In this document: positions 36,067 through 43,780 of the stretch, piece after piece
How the letters are laid out: every line of letters begins with the position of its first letter
How positions within the stretch are numbered: the stretch's first letter is position 1
Assembly (NCBI GenBank): GCA_003258725.1
Contig: QHMG01000013.1
Location: 1 to 64,000, forward strand
Length of the DNA stretch: 64,000 nucleotides
From: Candidatus Melainabacteria bacterium
GTDB taxonomy: Bacteria > Cyanobacteriota > Vampirovibrionia > Gastranaerophilales > Gastranaerophilaceae
Direction of reading: 5' to 3'
Made by a program: the position numbers and the translations under genes
Notes under the pieces: generated by a model
Database searches by the model: none
The model's input: only the letters and a program-made list of their open reading frames with translations
What the model was told of the DNA's origin: nothing

Positions 36067-36840
36067 ATGCTAAGCAAATATTTTCAATTGAAAACTAAAA
36101 CAAAAAAATTTGATGACGATTTACTTTGGTCAATGGGCGAAATTAAAGGCAAAAGAGTTATTCTTTTAGGCGCAGGTGAAGATTTTGTTGTGCTTAATCA
36201 ACGCTACTTCTTCAAAGATGTACTTAATGTTATTGCTATCGCTGATAAAAAGTTTGAAAAAGAACCTGTTGAAACATTTGAAGGTATTAGAGCAATCACT
36301 CCAGAACAAATTAAAAATGAAGATTTTGATGTTCTTTTAATCACCTCTGAAGAACCAAAACCTATGCTAGACTATATCTTTAACACTCTAAACATTGAAA
36401 ACAAAGACATCAGGACTGTTTTTAATGAAGAAGTTGTAAATGAATACGATGATTTAAACTATTTATTTAAGTTTGATTTTAATAAAACCTTACCAAAATT
36501 AATAAAAAAAATAAAAGGTAAATCAGTTGTTCTATATGGAGCTACAAATTTTTTAGAACTAATAAAAAAATATTTTAATCTTTCCGAACTAAATATTATC
36601 GGCGTTGCGGATAGAAAATTTTTAAATCACGAAGAAAATGACGAGTTTTTAGGTTATAAAGTTTATGCTCCAGATGAAATTAAGTCTTTAAATCCAGATT
36701 ATGTATTAATAGCAACAAAATATTATGTAAATATTTTTGAAGACCTATATTATGATACGTTAAAAGGAACTAAAATTAAGATAAAACCATTAGTAAAAAA
36801 AGATTTCTGGACAATAGTAAAAGAGACTTGGGAACTTTAA
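36067..36840 (+). CDS. Protein with two tandem Rossmann-like units
   Basis: The start is chosen at ATG 36067, behind GAGGAGA; 257 aa. Two internal repeats are visible: GKRVILLGAGEDFVV, then NVIAIADKKFEK, IRAITPEQI and FDVLLITSEE; and GKSVVLYGATNFLEL, then NIIGVADRKFLN, YKVYAPDEI and PDYVLIATKYY. Each looks like the nucleotide-binding N-domain seen in PglD or CoA-binding-like sugar proteins. No catalytic domain is attached. It lies between the cytidylyltransferase and GT8 genes, so a surface-sugar role is likely. Confidence 0.65.
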   Translation: MLSKYFQLKTKTKKFDDDLLWSMGEIKGKRVILLGAGEDFVVLNQRYFFKDVLNVIAIADKKFEKEPVETFEGIRAITPEQIKNEDFDVLLITSEEPKPMLDYIFNTLNIENKDIRTVFNEEVVNEYDDLNYLFKFDFNKTLPKLIKKIKGKSVVLYGATNFLELIKKYFNLSELNIIGVADRKFLNHEENDEFLGYKVYAPDEIKSLNPDYVLIATKYYVNIFEDLYYDTLKGTKIKIKPLVKKDFWTIVKETWEL

Positions 36841-36893
36841 AACTAATAAAATTATTGACATTTGAATTATTTGAACTTTTTTAGAGGGTAACT

Positions 36894-37751
36894 ATGCCAA
36901 TACAAATAGTATTTATAACAGATGAAAAATACGTTATGCCAACAACAGTTGCCATAGCTTCAATCCTAGAAAATAAAAAAAAATCGACATCATACCACTT
37001 TTATATTTTAGGAAATACTTTAAGCTCTACATCAAAAAGCATTATAAATAAATTAAAAACAGATGACACAGAAATTACAATAATAGACTCAACAAAAGAA
37101 CTAAATTTCAAATCAGGCGCAAATGCACATGTTTCAAAAACTGCGTGTCTAAAATTTTATTTACCAGAAATATTAGAAAATTTAGACAAAGTTTTATACC
37201 TTGATAGTGATATAATTGTCCAAAAAGATTTGACGGATTTATATGAAACAAATATTTGCGATTATTATTTAGCATCTTGCTTAGATGCCCTAGCGACAAG
37301 TGTTTCCTACGATAATCGCTACTTTAATTCTGGTGTTATGCTATTAAATCTTGAAAAAATGAGAAAAGATAATATTCCAAATAAATTGATTGAATATAAA
37401 TTGACAAAAAACAACACTTTTATGGATCAAGATGCATTCAATAATGTTTGTAAAACAAGCATAAAAATATTGCCAAGTAGATATAACTTTTTAATAATGT
37501 TAATGAATAGAAATAAAAAACATATAGATGTAAACTTTTTTGATGAAAATTTTGATAAAAATACTAAAAAAAATTACAAAAAATGCTCAATAATTCATTA
37601 TGCCTACAAATATAAACCTTGGGAATACAATTTAAAAGATATTACAAAAATATTTTTAAAATATTATAACAAATCTCCGTATAGAAAATATAAATTAAAT
37701 TTGAGAAACATGAATAAGTTTGAAATACTGTTAAAAATATTATTTGGCTAA
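36894..37751 (+). CDS. Glycosyltransferase family 8
   Basis: A 285-aa GT-A fold enzyme: IQIVFITDEKYVMPTTVAIASI, the DxD metal site in KVLYLDSDIIVQKDL, YFNSGVMLLNLEKMR, DQDAFNNV and the C-terminal IIHYAYKYKPWEY. It is similar to LPS or cell-surface galactosyl/glucosyltransferases. It has no signal or membrane helix; a basic C-terminal tail may touch the membrane. Strongly A/T-rich codon use, like its neighbours to 40632. Confidence 0.9.
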   Translation: MPIQIVFITDEKYVMPTTVAIASILENKKKSTSYHFYILGNTLSSTSKSIINKLKTDDTEITIIDSTKELNFKSGANAHVSKTACLKFYLPEILENLDKVLYLDSDIIVQKDLTDLYETNICDYYLASCLDALATSVSYDNRYFNSGVMLLNLEKMRKDNIPNKLIEYKLTKNNTFMDQDAFNNVCKTSIKILPSRYNFLIMLMNRNKKHIDVNFFDENFDKNTKKNYKKCSIIHYAYKYKPWEYNLKDITKIFLKYYNKSPYRKYKLNLRNMNKFEILLKILFG

Positions 37752-37833
37752 TTAAGTAAAGTAAATTGATTTAAAATTTTGTTTATAATAGAATTGACAA
37801 TGTAGCTAATTTATATATTGTCAACAGAGATTA

Positions 37834-38454
37834 ATGATACTTAATTATCCAGAATATAAACAAAAACGTAAAGACTATTTATACTACAAAATACTGACTA
37901 GGATATTGACTATATTATCTGATGAAAAACAAAACTCAATAATTGATGTAGGAAGTAAAGGGATGGATTTAATAAGTGAACTTCCTCAAAAAATCAAATA
38001 TTCTGTTTGTTTAACAAAGCCTTTAGATAACCAAAAAGTAAAATCTTTCAAAATGGACTTTTTTGATTTCAAATCAAATATCAAATTTGATATTGTAACT
38101 TGTTTTCAAGTAATAGAACACGTAAAAAAAGCAAAAGATTTTATACAAAAATTACAAAACACTGGAGATAACCTCTTAATATCGTTACCATACAAATGGG
38201 ATAAAAATATTTGCAAATATCATTATCAAGACCCAATAGATGAAAATAAAATTTTTAGTTGGACAAAAAGAAAACCAACTTTTACTTGGTATTGCAAAGA
38301 CAAAGATCATTTAAACAGAATAATTTGTTTATATACAAAAAATTTAAGTTTGAAAAAGTATTTATTATTAAAATTAATTCCTAAACGAAACAGTTTTTAT
38401 AAGAAAAGAAATATTTTATCTCGATTTAGGCTATTATTGTTATTTTTTACATAG
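37834..38454 (+). CDS. Class I SAM-dependent methyltransferase
   Basis: A 206-aa protein. Motif I is IIDVGSKGMDL, and the post-motif region KFDIVTCFQVIEHVKKAKDF with the E-H pair is typical of small-molecule or sugar methyltransferases. The glycine-rich loop is reduced (VGSKGMD instead of GxGxG). The C-terminus is very basic (LIPKRNSFYKKRNILSRF), perhaps a membrane-surface anchor. It sits inside the glycan gene group, so a sugar substrate is likely. Confidence 0.75.
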   Translation: MILNYPEYKQKRKDYLYYKILTRILTILSDEKQNSIIDVGSKGMDLISELPQKIKYSVCLTKPLDNQKVKSFKMDFFDFKSNIKFDIVTCFQVIEHVKKAKDFIQKLQNTGDNLLISLPYKWDKNICKYHYQDPIDENKIFSWTKRKPTFTWYCKDKDHLNRIICLYTKNLSLKKYLLLKLIPKRNSFYKKRNILSRFRLLLLFFT

Positions 38455-38469
38455 TAGAAAGGAAAAGCC

Positions 38470-40632
38470 TTGATTAATAATTATGTAACAAAAAGTATGT
38501 GTTTTGGGTGTTCAGCTTGTGCAAAAAGTTGTCCCTCAAACGCTATTTCAATGGAAATAGATAAATATGGATTTAGATACCCTGTTGTTGATAAATCTAA
38601 ATGTACAAATTGTGGTATCTGCACACAACATTGTCCTGCAATGAATACAGAATTTAAAAAACACAAACCTATAAAAGACGCTTATTTGTTAAAAACCAAA
38701 TATGCAAAAGAGGCTGCTTCTGGTGGCGTTTTTTCACAAATTGCAGAACATGTTATTCAAAATAGAGGATATATAGTTGGTGCAGTATGGAACGAAGATT
38801 TTTTGCCAGAACTTGTTGTTACAAACAAATTGGAAGATATTTCTAAAATGCAAGGCTCTAAATATGTTGAAAGTACAACAGGAAATTCATATACAACTAC
38901 AAAAGAATTATTAGAAAAAGGGGAAACTGTTCTGTTTTCTGGCTTACCATGCCAAATCGCAGGTTTGTACACTTTTTTAGGAAAAAACTATACAAACTTA
39001 ATAACTATGGAACTATTGTGTCACGGTGTTGGTAGCACAAAAGCATTTAAAAAATATATAAAATTTGCAAATGAACTTTTTGGAAAAAATATAACCGACT
39101 TAAAAATTCAAAACACAAAAGATACCGTTACTATTTATTTTGATGATAAATCTACAATTACAGAAAAAGTTTCAGATAATCCTTATTTGAAGTTATTTTT
39201 ACCAGGAAAAATACACAAAATATGTTGTTTTAGATGTCCTTACAGAGGCAGAGTTAGAAATGGAGATATTATTGTTGGTGATGCTTGGGCTAAACGTCTA
39301 AAACACGAAAGAAAACACGGTATTTCTTTGTATATAGTAAATTCAGAAAAAGCAAAGGAACTTTTAGATAATATTAAATGGGAAACAAAATGTAATTTTG
39401 ATATCAATAGTAATAAAAATGAACCGTTAAACAAAATTAATAATGTTTTCACCAAATACCATGTTGAAAGAAATAATGTTTTAGATAAAGTCGCAAAAGA
39501 TTTTTCTTTTGAAAACATAATTAAAAATAATAGGGTTGCTTTAATGAACTACAATTATCCTAGAGATAATTATGGTGCGCTATTAATAGCTTATGCAATG
39601 GAAAAAATAGTCGCAAAATTAGGTTATGAACCTTATACTATTAACTATTACAAAAACCCAATAACAATGAATTTTAATCCACAAGGTGCAACCTGGAAAT
39701 TTAGAGAAAACTTTTTAAATCTTTATGGCTTCTATTTAAACAAAGAAGATTTATTACAATTAAATAAAGTTTTTGACAAATTTATTTTTGGTTCAGATAT
39801 TATTTGGAAAGACAATAGAGAATATGTCTATTTTGCAGATTGGATTTATGGTAAAAAATCTATAATCGGATATGCTGGCTCTTTTGGCGAAAATAAAACT
39901 ATCAAAAAAGATAACCATAAGAAAAAGTGCTTCCAACGATTTGATTCAATTTCAGTCAGAGAACAGTCAGGGGTAAAATTACTCTCAGAGTTTGCAAATG
40001 TAAAATCTGATTTTGTTTTAGATCCTTCTTTATTATTAAAAAAAGAAGATTATCAAGAAATTATGAATAGTGAACCTTTTGAAATACCTGATTATGATTA
40101 CATCGGATATTATGATTTTTGGAATTTTAATCCATATTTGGCAAAAATCAATTTAGCAAAGATAGACATTTTTAGAGATGAATTCCGTCAAACAAGACCT
40201 TTTGCGCATTGGTTAAATTATATAAAGTATTCAAAATATATTATCACTTCCTCTTTTCATGGTGTTTGTTTTTCTATATTATTCAATAAAAATTTTATAT
40301 ATATAAAAAAACCAAACGAAGATAACGAAAGAGTAAAATCACTACTAGATAAGTTAGAAATTAATTCTAATAGAATTGTTAACAACGAAAATGAAATCAC
40401 TGATGATTTAATTAATGAGCCAATTGACTGGGAAAATGTAAATTTAATAATAAAAGAATTTAGAAAATATAGTATTCATTGGTTAAAAGAAGCGCTAGAA
40501 AAAAAACCAACAGAGAAAGAGGTTATTCTAGAGAAAAAATATCTTAAAACAAAAATCTTAAATTCAAATAATAAGTTAAACAAATTCAAAAATATTTTAG
40601 AATTTCTTAAACAAATTAAATTTCTCAAATAA
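38470..40632 (+). CDS. Fusion of ferredoxin/FrhB-like domain and polysaccharide pyruvyl transferase
   Basis: A 720-aa protein from a TTG start with AAAGGA seven bases upstream. Residues 10-60 hold two 4Fe-4S motifs (CFGCSACAKSCPSNA, CTNCGICTQHCPAM). Residues about 75-330 match the F420-hydrogenase beta-subunit family (AASGGVFSQIAEHVI, LFSGLPCQIAGLY, CCFRCPYRGRVRNGDI). From about residue 355 a polysaccharide pyruvyl transferase domain begins (RVALMNYNYPRDNYGALLIA, SVREQSGVKLL, TSSFHGVCFSILF). In other bacteria the two activities are often neighbours in exopolysaccharide clusters; here one chain carries both. Confidence 0.88.
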   Translation: MINNYVTKSMCFGCSACAKSCPSNAISMEIDKYGFRYPVVDKSKCTNCGICTQHCPAMNTEFKKHKPIKDAYLLKTKYAKEAASGGVFSQIAEHVIQNRGYIVGAVWNEDFLPELVVTNKLEDISKMQGSKYVESTTGNSYTTTKELLEKGETVLFSGLPCQIAGLYTFLGKNYTNLITMELLCHGVGSTKAFKKYIKFANELFGKNITDLKIQNTKDTVTIYFDDKSTITEKVSDNPYLKLFLPGKIHKICCFRCPYRGRVRNGDIIVGDAWAKRLKHERKHGISLYIVNSEKAKELLDNIKWETKCNFDINSNKNEPLNKINNVFTKYHVERNNVLDKVAKDFSFENIIKNNRVALMNYNYPRDNYGALLIAYAMEKIVAKLGYEPYTINYYKNPITMNFNPQGATWKFRENFLNLYGFYLNKEDLLQLNKVFDKFIFGSDIIWKDNREYVYFADWIYGKKSIIGYAGSFGENKTIKKDNHKKKCFQRFDSISVREQSGVKLLSEFANVKSDFVLDPSLLLKKEDYQEIMNSEPFEIPDYDYIGYYDFWNFNPYLAKINLAKIDIFRDEFRQTRPFAHWLNYIKYSKYIITSSFHGVCFSILFNKNFIYIKKPNEDNERVKSLLDKLEINSNRIVNNENEITDDLINEPIDWENVNLIIKEFRKYSIHWLKEALEKKPTEKEVILEKKYLKTKILNSNNKLNKFKNILEFLKQIKFLK

Positions 40633-40645
40633 AATAAAGTTGATA

Positions 40646-41869
40646 TTATAAAATATTCTTCAATTCATTTATAACGTAGCCCAAAGCGCCTTGATTTTGA
40701 GCAAAAACCGTTTTACAATCCTCACAACATTTTTTATAAAAATCGCTGTCTGAAAGAAGTTTTCGCATATATTCTTCTAATTCTTCCGCATTTGCAACAA
40801 TTTTTGATGCCCCTGTTTGAGTTAAAAGTGCATATATATCTTTAAAATTATTTACACAAGTGCCGGAAATTGTAGGCTTTTCAAAAATAGTTGCCTCTAA
40901 TGGATTATGACCACCTGTCTTATTAAAACTTCCACCGATAAAAGCAAAATCACACAAAGCATAAGCCTTGCCTAGTTCACCCATTGTATCCAGCATTATA
41001 ATTTCTTTATCATCAAACTTATCACCTTTTGAACGTAAACCCCAACTTAAACCTGTCGCTTCAATTAACTTTTTAACTGCATTTTGACGTTCTGGGTGGC
41101 GTGGTGCAACAAGAAGTTTTGCATCTGAAAAATCTTTTTTAATTCGTTCAAATACTGGCAATATAATCTCATCTTCCCCAGAATGAGTGCTTCCTGCAAT
41201 TATTATACGACCTTGACCTAAATCAATATCACAATCTTTTTTTGCAATATCAAATTTTAAATTACCCATAACCTTTGTTGTATTTGAGTTCGCACCAATA
41301 GAAATAAGTTTTTCATTATCTTTATTTGATTGGGTAAGAATTTTTGTATAATTTTGCAAAATCGGTTTGAAAAAGAACGACAATTTTTTATAAGATTTGT
41401 AAGTTCTATCAGAAATTCTGCCGTTTATAATCATTAAATCAATTCCACGATTTTTCACAAGTCTTGCAAAATTTGGCCATAATTCCGTTTCTGCAACAAT
41501 AACAACCCTTGGATTAACTTTATTCAAAAAATGACCTACACAAAACGGAAAATCATAAGGAAAATATGTTATAAAATCAACAATTTTCTCCAATTTTTTC
41601 TTTGCAATCTCTTGCCCTGTTTGAGTTCCTGTACATACAACTATCGGGTTAGAAAAAGTTTCCTTTGTTTTTTTTATCAAATTTTCTAAAGCATTAATTT
41701 CGCCAACAGAAACACCGTAAAAAACAATGCTGTCTTTTAATTTTGGAGACTCAAAATATCCGCATTTTTCTTTAAAGCCTGCAATTAATTTTCGTTTAAA
41801 TAACCCCAAAACAAGCCAAAACGGTAATATTAAGATAAATAAAATTGTAGATAAAAAACCGTATATCAT
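40646..41869 (-). CDS. waaA: 3-deoxy-D-manno-octulosonic acid (Kdo) transferase
   Basis: A 407-aa GT30 enzyme attaching Kdo to lipid A at the inner membrane. An N-terminal anchor helix (FLSTILFILILPFWLVLG) is followed by GVSVGEINALENLI with the catalytic-type Glu, VIVAETELWPNFARL and VAPRHPERQNAVKKL. GGHNPLEATIFEKPTISGT marks the donor site. With kdsC and kdsD in the window it shows Kdo-containing LPS. Its start lies about 40 bases from the peptide locus leader on the opposite strand. Confidence 0.94.
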   Translation of the reverse strand: MIYGFLSTILFILILPFWLVLGLFKRKLIAGFKEKCGYFESPKLKDSIVFYGVSVGEINALENLIKKTKETFSNPIVVCTGTQTGQEIAKKKLEKIVDFITYFPYDFPFCVGHFLNKVNPRVVIVAETELWPNFARLVKNRGIDLMIINGRISDRTYKSYKKLSFFFKPILQNYTKILTQSNKDNEKLISIGANSNTTKVMGNLKFDIAKKDCDIDLGQGRIIIAGSTHSGEDEIILPVFERIKKDFSDAKLLVAPRHPERQNAVKKLIEATGLSWGLRSKGDKFDDKEIIMLDTMGELGKAYALCDFAFIGGSFNKTGGHNPLEATIFEKPTISGTCVNNFKDIYALLTQTGASKIVANAEELEEYMRKLLSDSDFYKKCCEDCKTVFAQNQGALGYVINELKNIL

Positions 41870-41909
41870 AATATAATTATTTTAGCACGAACATTGAAAA
41901 GATAATAAA

Positions 41910-41970
41910 AGGGTAGTTCCATAACCTCCATAGGCAACACATATACGAAGAAATGGCTGAAAGGAGGTGA
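41910..41970 (+). promoter_or_regulatory. Leader of locus A with sequestrable ribosome site
   Basis: The leader starts with AGGGTAGTTCC (41910-41920), identical to that of locus B. ACCTCC at 41924-41929 is the exact complement of GGAGGT at 41963-41968, the ribosome site of the 24-aa peptide. TCACCTC at 42078-42084 in the 3' region is the exact complement of GAGGTGA (41964-41970). Both pairings would hide the ribosome site. Confidence 0.6.
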
Positions 41971-41977
41971 AAACACA

Positions 41978-42052
41978 ATGGACGAAGAAACAATTAAAAA
42001 AGTCCTAGCGACACTAGGACTTTTAATACAATTAGTTTCGACACTATTGTAG
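41978..42052 (+). CDS. 24-aa hydrophobic peptide, candidate type I toxin A
   Basis: ATG 41978 to TAG 42050-42052, ten codons of which are aliphatic (KKVLATLGLLIQLVSTLL at the end, acidic MDEETI at the start): one short amphipathic or membrane helix. The ribosome site AAGGAGGTG is the strongest kind in the window. A minus-strand RNA is predicted to overlap codons 6 to the stop. The toxin role is inferred from architecture shared with locus B (49775), not from a known family. Confidence 0.6.
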   Translation: MDEETIKKVLATLGLLIQLVSTLL

Positions 42053-42100
42053 GGAACGAAGCATCTATTTAGAGTCATCACCTCTAAGTAGATGTCCCTC
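41994..42100 (-). ncRNA. Predicted antisense RNA of locus A (candidate antitoxin RNA)
   Basis: Starting near 42100 after the promoter at 42134-42107, the RNA would begin with a 13-bp imperfect hairpin (42062-42074 with 42082-42094; loop GTGATGA on this strand). It would end at a 9-bp stem (42022-42014 with 42008-42000, 5-base loop) followed by a T-run, an intrinsic terminator lying inside the peptide gene. It would be fully complementary to the 3' two-thirds of the peptide mRNA. Confidence 0.6.
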
Positions 42101-42106
42101 AATTAT

Positions 42107-42134
42107 ATTATAACTTATTTTACAAAAATTTCAA
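42107..42134 (-). promoter_or_regulatory. Antisense promoter of locus A
   Basis: On the minus strand TTGAAA (42134-42129) and a perfect TATAAT (42112-42107) are 16 bases apart. No minus-strand ORF needs it, since waaA begins 238 bases further on beyond a terminator. Confidence 0.7.
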
Positions 42135-42165
42135 GTGTGCAAGTGCAATCGAAAGGATAATAAAT

Positions 42166-43320
42166 ATGAAAAACAAACAATTTTTGATGATTCCAGGACC
42201 AACACCTGTTCCTGAAAGTGTACTACTAGCAATGGCTAAACACCCGATTGGACACAGAAGTTCGGAATTTTCAGAAATTTTAAAAGAAGTATATGAAAAC
42301 CTTAAATACGTATTTCAAACTAAAAATGACGTATTTATGTTCGCTTCAAGTGGAACAGGCGCAATGGATGCAGCACTTTCAAACCTTGTAAACGAAGGTG
42401 ATGATGTACTTTGTTTATCATTAGGCAACTTCGGTAATCGTTGGGCAAAAATTGCCTCTGGATATGGCGCAAACGTAGATAAAATAGAAGTTTCGGCTGG
42501 AGAAGTCATAAATCCAGAAGATGTCGAAAAGAAAATGAGCGAAAAGCAATACAAAATTGTAACTCTAACTCACTCAGAAACCTCTACTGGTGCGAAAAAC
42601 GACGTTGAAAAACTTTGTAAAATCATCAAACAACATGGCGCTATTTCGGTTGTTGACGGAGTAACAAGTGTAAGCGCAATGCCTGTTAAAACTGACGAAT
42701 GGGGGATTGATGTACTTGTATCTGGCTCACAAAAAGGATTTATGATTCCTCCAGGACTCGCTTTCCTTGTAGCAAGTGAAGATGCGTGGCGTGTACACGC
42801 TGAATGCAAGCACCCAAGCTTCTATTTCAGTTGGGACGCACACAGAAAGTCTGTTAGAGAAAATTCTACTCCATATACAGCAGCTGTAAACTTAATTTAC
42901 GCATTACAAGAGGCTTTGAGACGAATCAAAGAGGAAGGTTTAGAAAATGTATATGCAAGACACGAAAGGCTTGCATTAGGCTTGAGAAAAGCATTACGAG
43001 CTATCAACTTGGAGCTTTTAGTAAAAGATGACAGCAAAGCAAGCTATTCAATCACATCAATTCTGCCTCCTGAAGGAATTTCAGTACCTGACATTCGCTC
43101 TCACCTAAGTAAAGACTTTGATATAGTAGTAGCAAACGGTCAAAACACACTAAAAGACAAGATTTTCAGAATGGGAACTCTTGGATTTGTTTCAGACAGA
43201 GACTTATTGACTGCTGTAGCTTCACTTGAAGCCGTACTTTTAGCTCTAGGACATAAATTCGAGGTAGGTGCAGGCGTAAAAACAGCCATAGAGTGGTCAA
43301 ATTCGCAAAGAAGCCTTTAA
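42166..43320 (+). CDS. Class V aminotransferase (alanine/serine-glyoxylate aminotransferase family)
   Basis: A 384-aa PLP enzyme: MIPGPTPVPESVLLAMAKHP, IGHRSSEFSEI, FASSGTGAMDAALSNLV, SVVDGVTSVSAMPVKTDEWG and the PLP lysine in VSGSQKGFMIPPGLAF. Cyanobacterial relatives are annotated as alanine- or serine-glyoxylate aminotransferase. The exact amino donor cannot be read from the sequence. The ribosome site is AAAGGA. It is monocistronic with a strong terminator. Confidence 0.92.
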   Translation: MKNKQFLMIPGPTPVPESVLLAMAKHPIGHRSSEFSEILKEVYENLKYVFQTKNDVFMFASSGTGAMDAALSNLVNEGDDVLCLSLGNFGNRWAKIASGYGANVDKIEVSAGEVINPEDVEKKMSEKQYKIVTLTHSETSTGAKNDVEKLCKIIKQHGAISVVDGVTSVSAMPVKTDEWGIDVLVSGSQKGFMIPPGLAFLVASEDAWRVHAECKHPSFYFSWDAHRKSVRENSTPYTAAVNLIYALQEALRRIKEEGLENVYARHERLALGLRKALRAINLELLVKDDSKASYSITSILPPEGISVPDIRSHLSKDFDIVVANGQNTLKDKIFRMGTLGFVSDRDLLTAVASLEAVLLALGHKFEVGAGVKTAIEWSNSQRSL

Positions 43321-43350
43321 TTTTGAAATATAGCAAGTGATTTCAAGGCA

Positions 43351-43407
43351 ATGTCCGCAAAAATATGTACGTAAAAAAGCGTACGTATTTTTGCGGACAT
43401 TTTTTTA
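43351..43407 (+). terminator. Strong intrinsic terminator of the aminotransferase gene
   Basis: A stem of about 21 bp (43351-43371 with 43380-43400, one mismatch or wobble) followed by T6-7. Confidence 0.92.
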
Positions 43408-43434
43408 ACCTTTTTACAAACACACAAATTTTAA

Positions 43435-43713
43435 TTAAATTGTGTGCATTTTATCAAAAATTTCTTTTTTTTGAATCCAAATTTCCATTCTTAATTCTTG
43501 AGCTTTATCAAGTAAAGCTTGTTTAATTTCTTTAAATGTATTTTTTGATTGAGAAATATCTGCCAACAAAAACATCACAAATTGACCTTGCATAAGTGTT
43601 TGCTTAATATCTTCAATATTTACATCATATTTTGCAAGAATTGTTGTAATTTGCATTACAATTCCGACTTGGTCCTTGCCTGAAAGTGTTACTATAATTT
43701 TTTGTTCGTCCAT
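43435..43713 (-). CDS. ACT-domain protein (UPF0237-type)
   Basis: The start is set at 43713 (AAGG upstream, MDEQKIIVTLSGKDQVGIV), giving 92 aa, the family size; an upstream extension to 43851 would run through the divergent gene's promoter. Single ACT domain with QITTILAKYDVNIEDIKQT and FVMFLLADISQS. Such proteins are small ligand-binding regulators of unknown ligand. Divergent from the HD-GYP gene, with a palindrome between them. Confidence 0.88.
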   Translation of the reverse strand: MDEQKIIVTLSGKDQVGIVMQITTILAKYDVNIEDIKQTLMQGQFVMFLLADISQSKNTFKEIKQALLDKAQELRMEIWIQKKEIFDKMHTI

Positions 43714-43739
43714 TTTTTTACCTTGTTTTAATCTGAAAC

Positions 43740-43761
43740 TTATGCTAAAATCATAGCATAA
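43740..43761. promoter_or_regulatory. Palindrome between divergent ACT and HD-GYP genes
   Basis: TTATGCTA and TAGCATAA (43740-43747 and 43754-43761) form an 8-bp inverted repeat 20 bases before the HD-GYP ATG. It may be an operator or a leader hairpin. Confidence 0.4.
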
Positions 43762-43780
43762 AAACAAATTAAGGAGATTT

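Larger units (their letters stand above)
41870..42165. other. 296-base intergenic region holding peptide/antisense locus A
   Basis: Almost the whole gap between waaA and the aminotransferase is filled by a short peptide gene, its leader and a predicted antisense RNA, listed separately. The left end (41881-41909) is A/T-rich and contains a GATAAT-like -10 at 41901-41906 for the peptide mRNA, without a good -35. Confidence 0.6.

Noticed and set aside
42000..42025. The stem inside peptide gene A as a terminator of the peptide mRNA itself
   Set aside because: On the plus strand it is followed by only four T and would cut the reading frame; the T-run is longer on the minus strand, fitting the antisense RNA.
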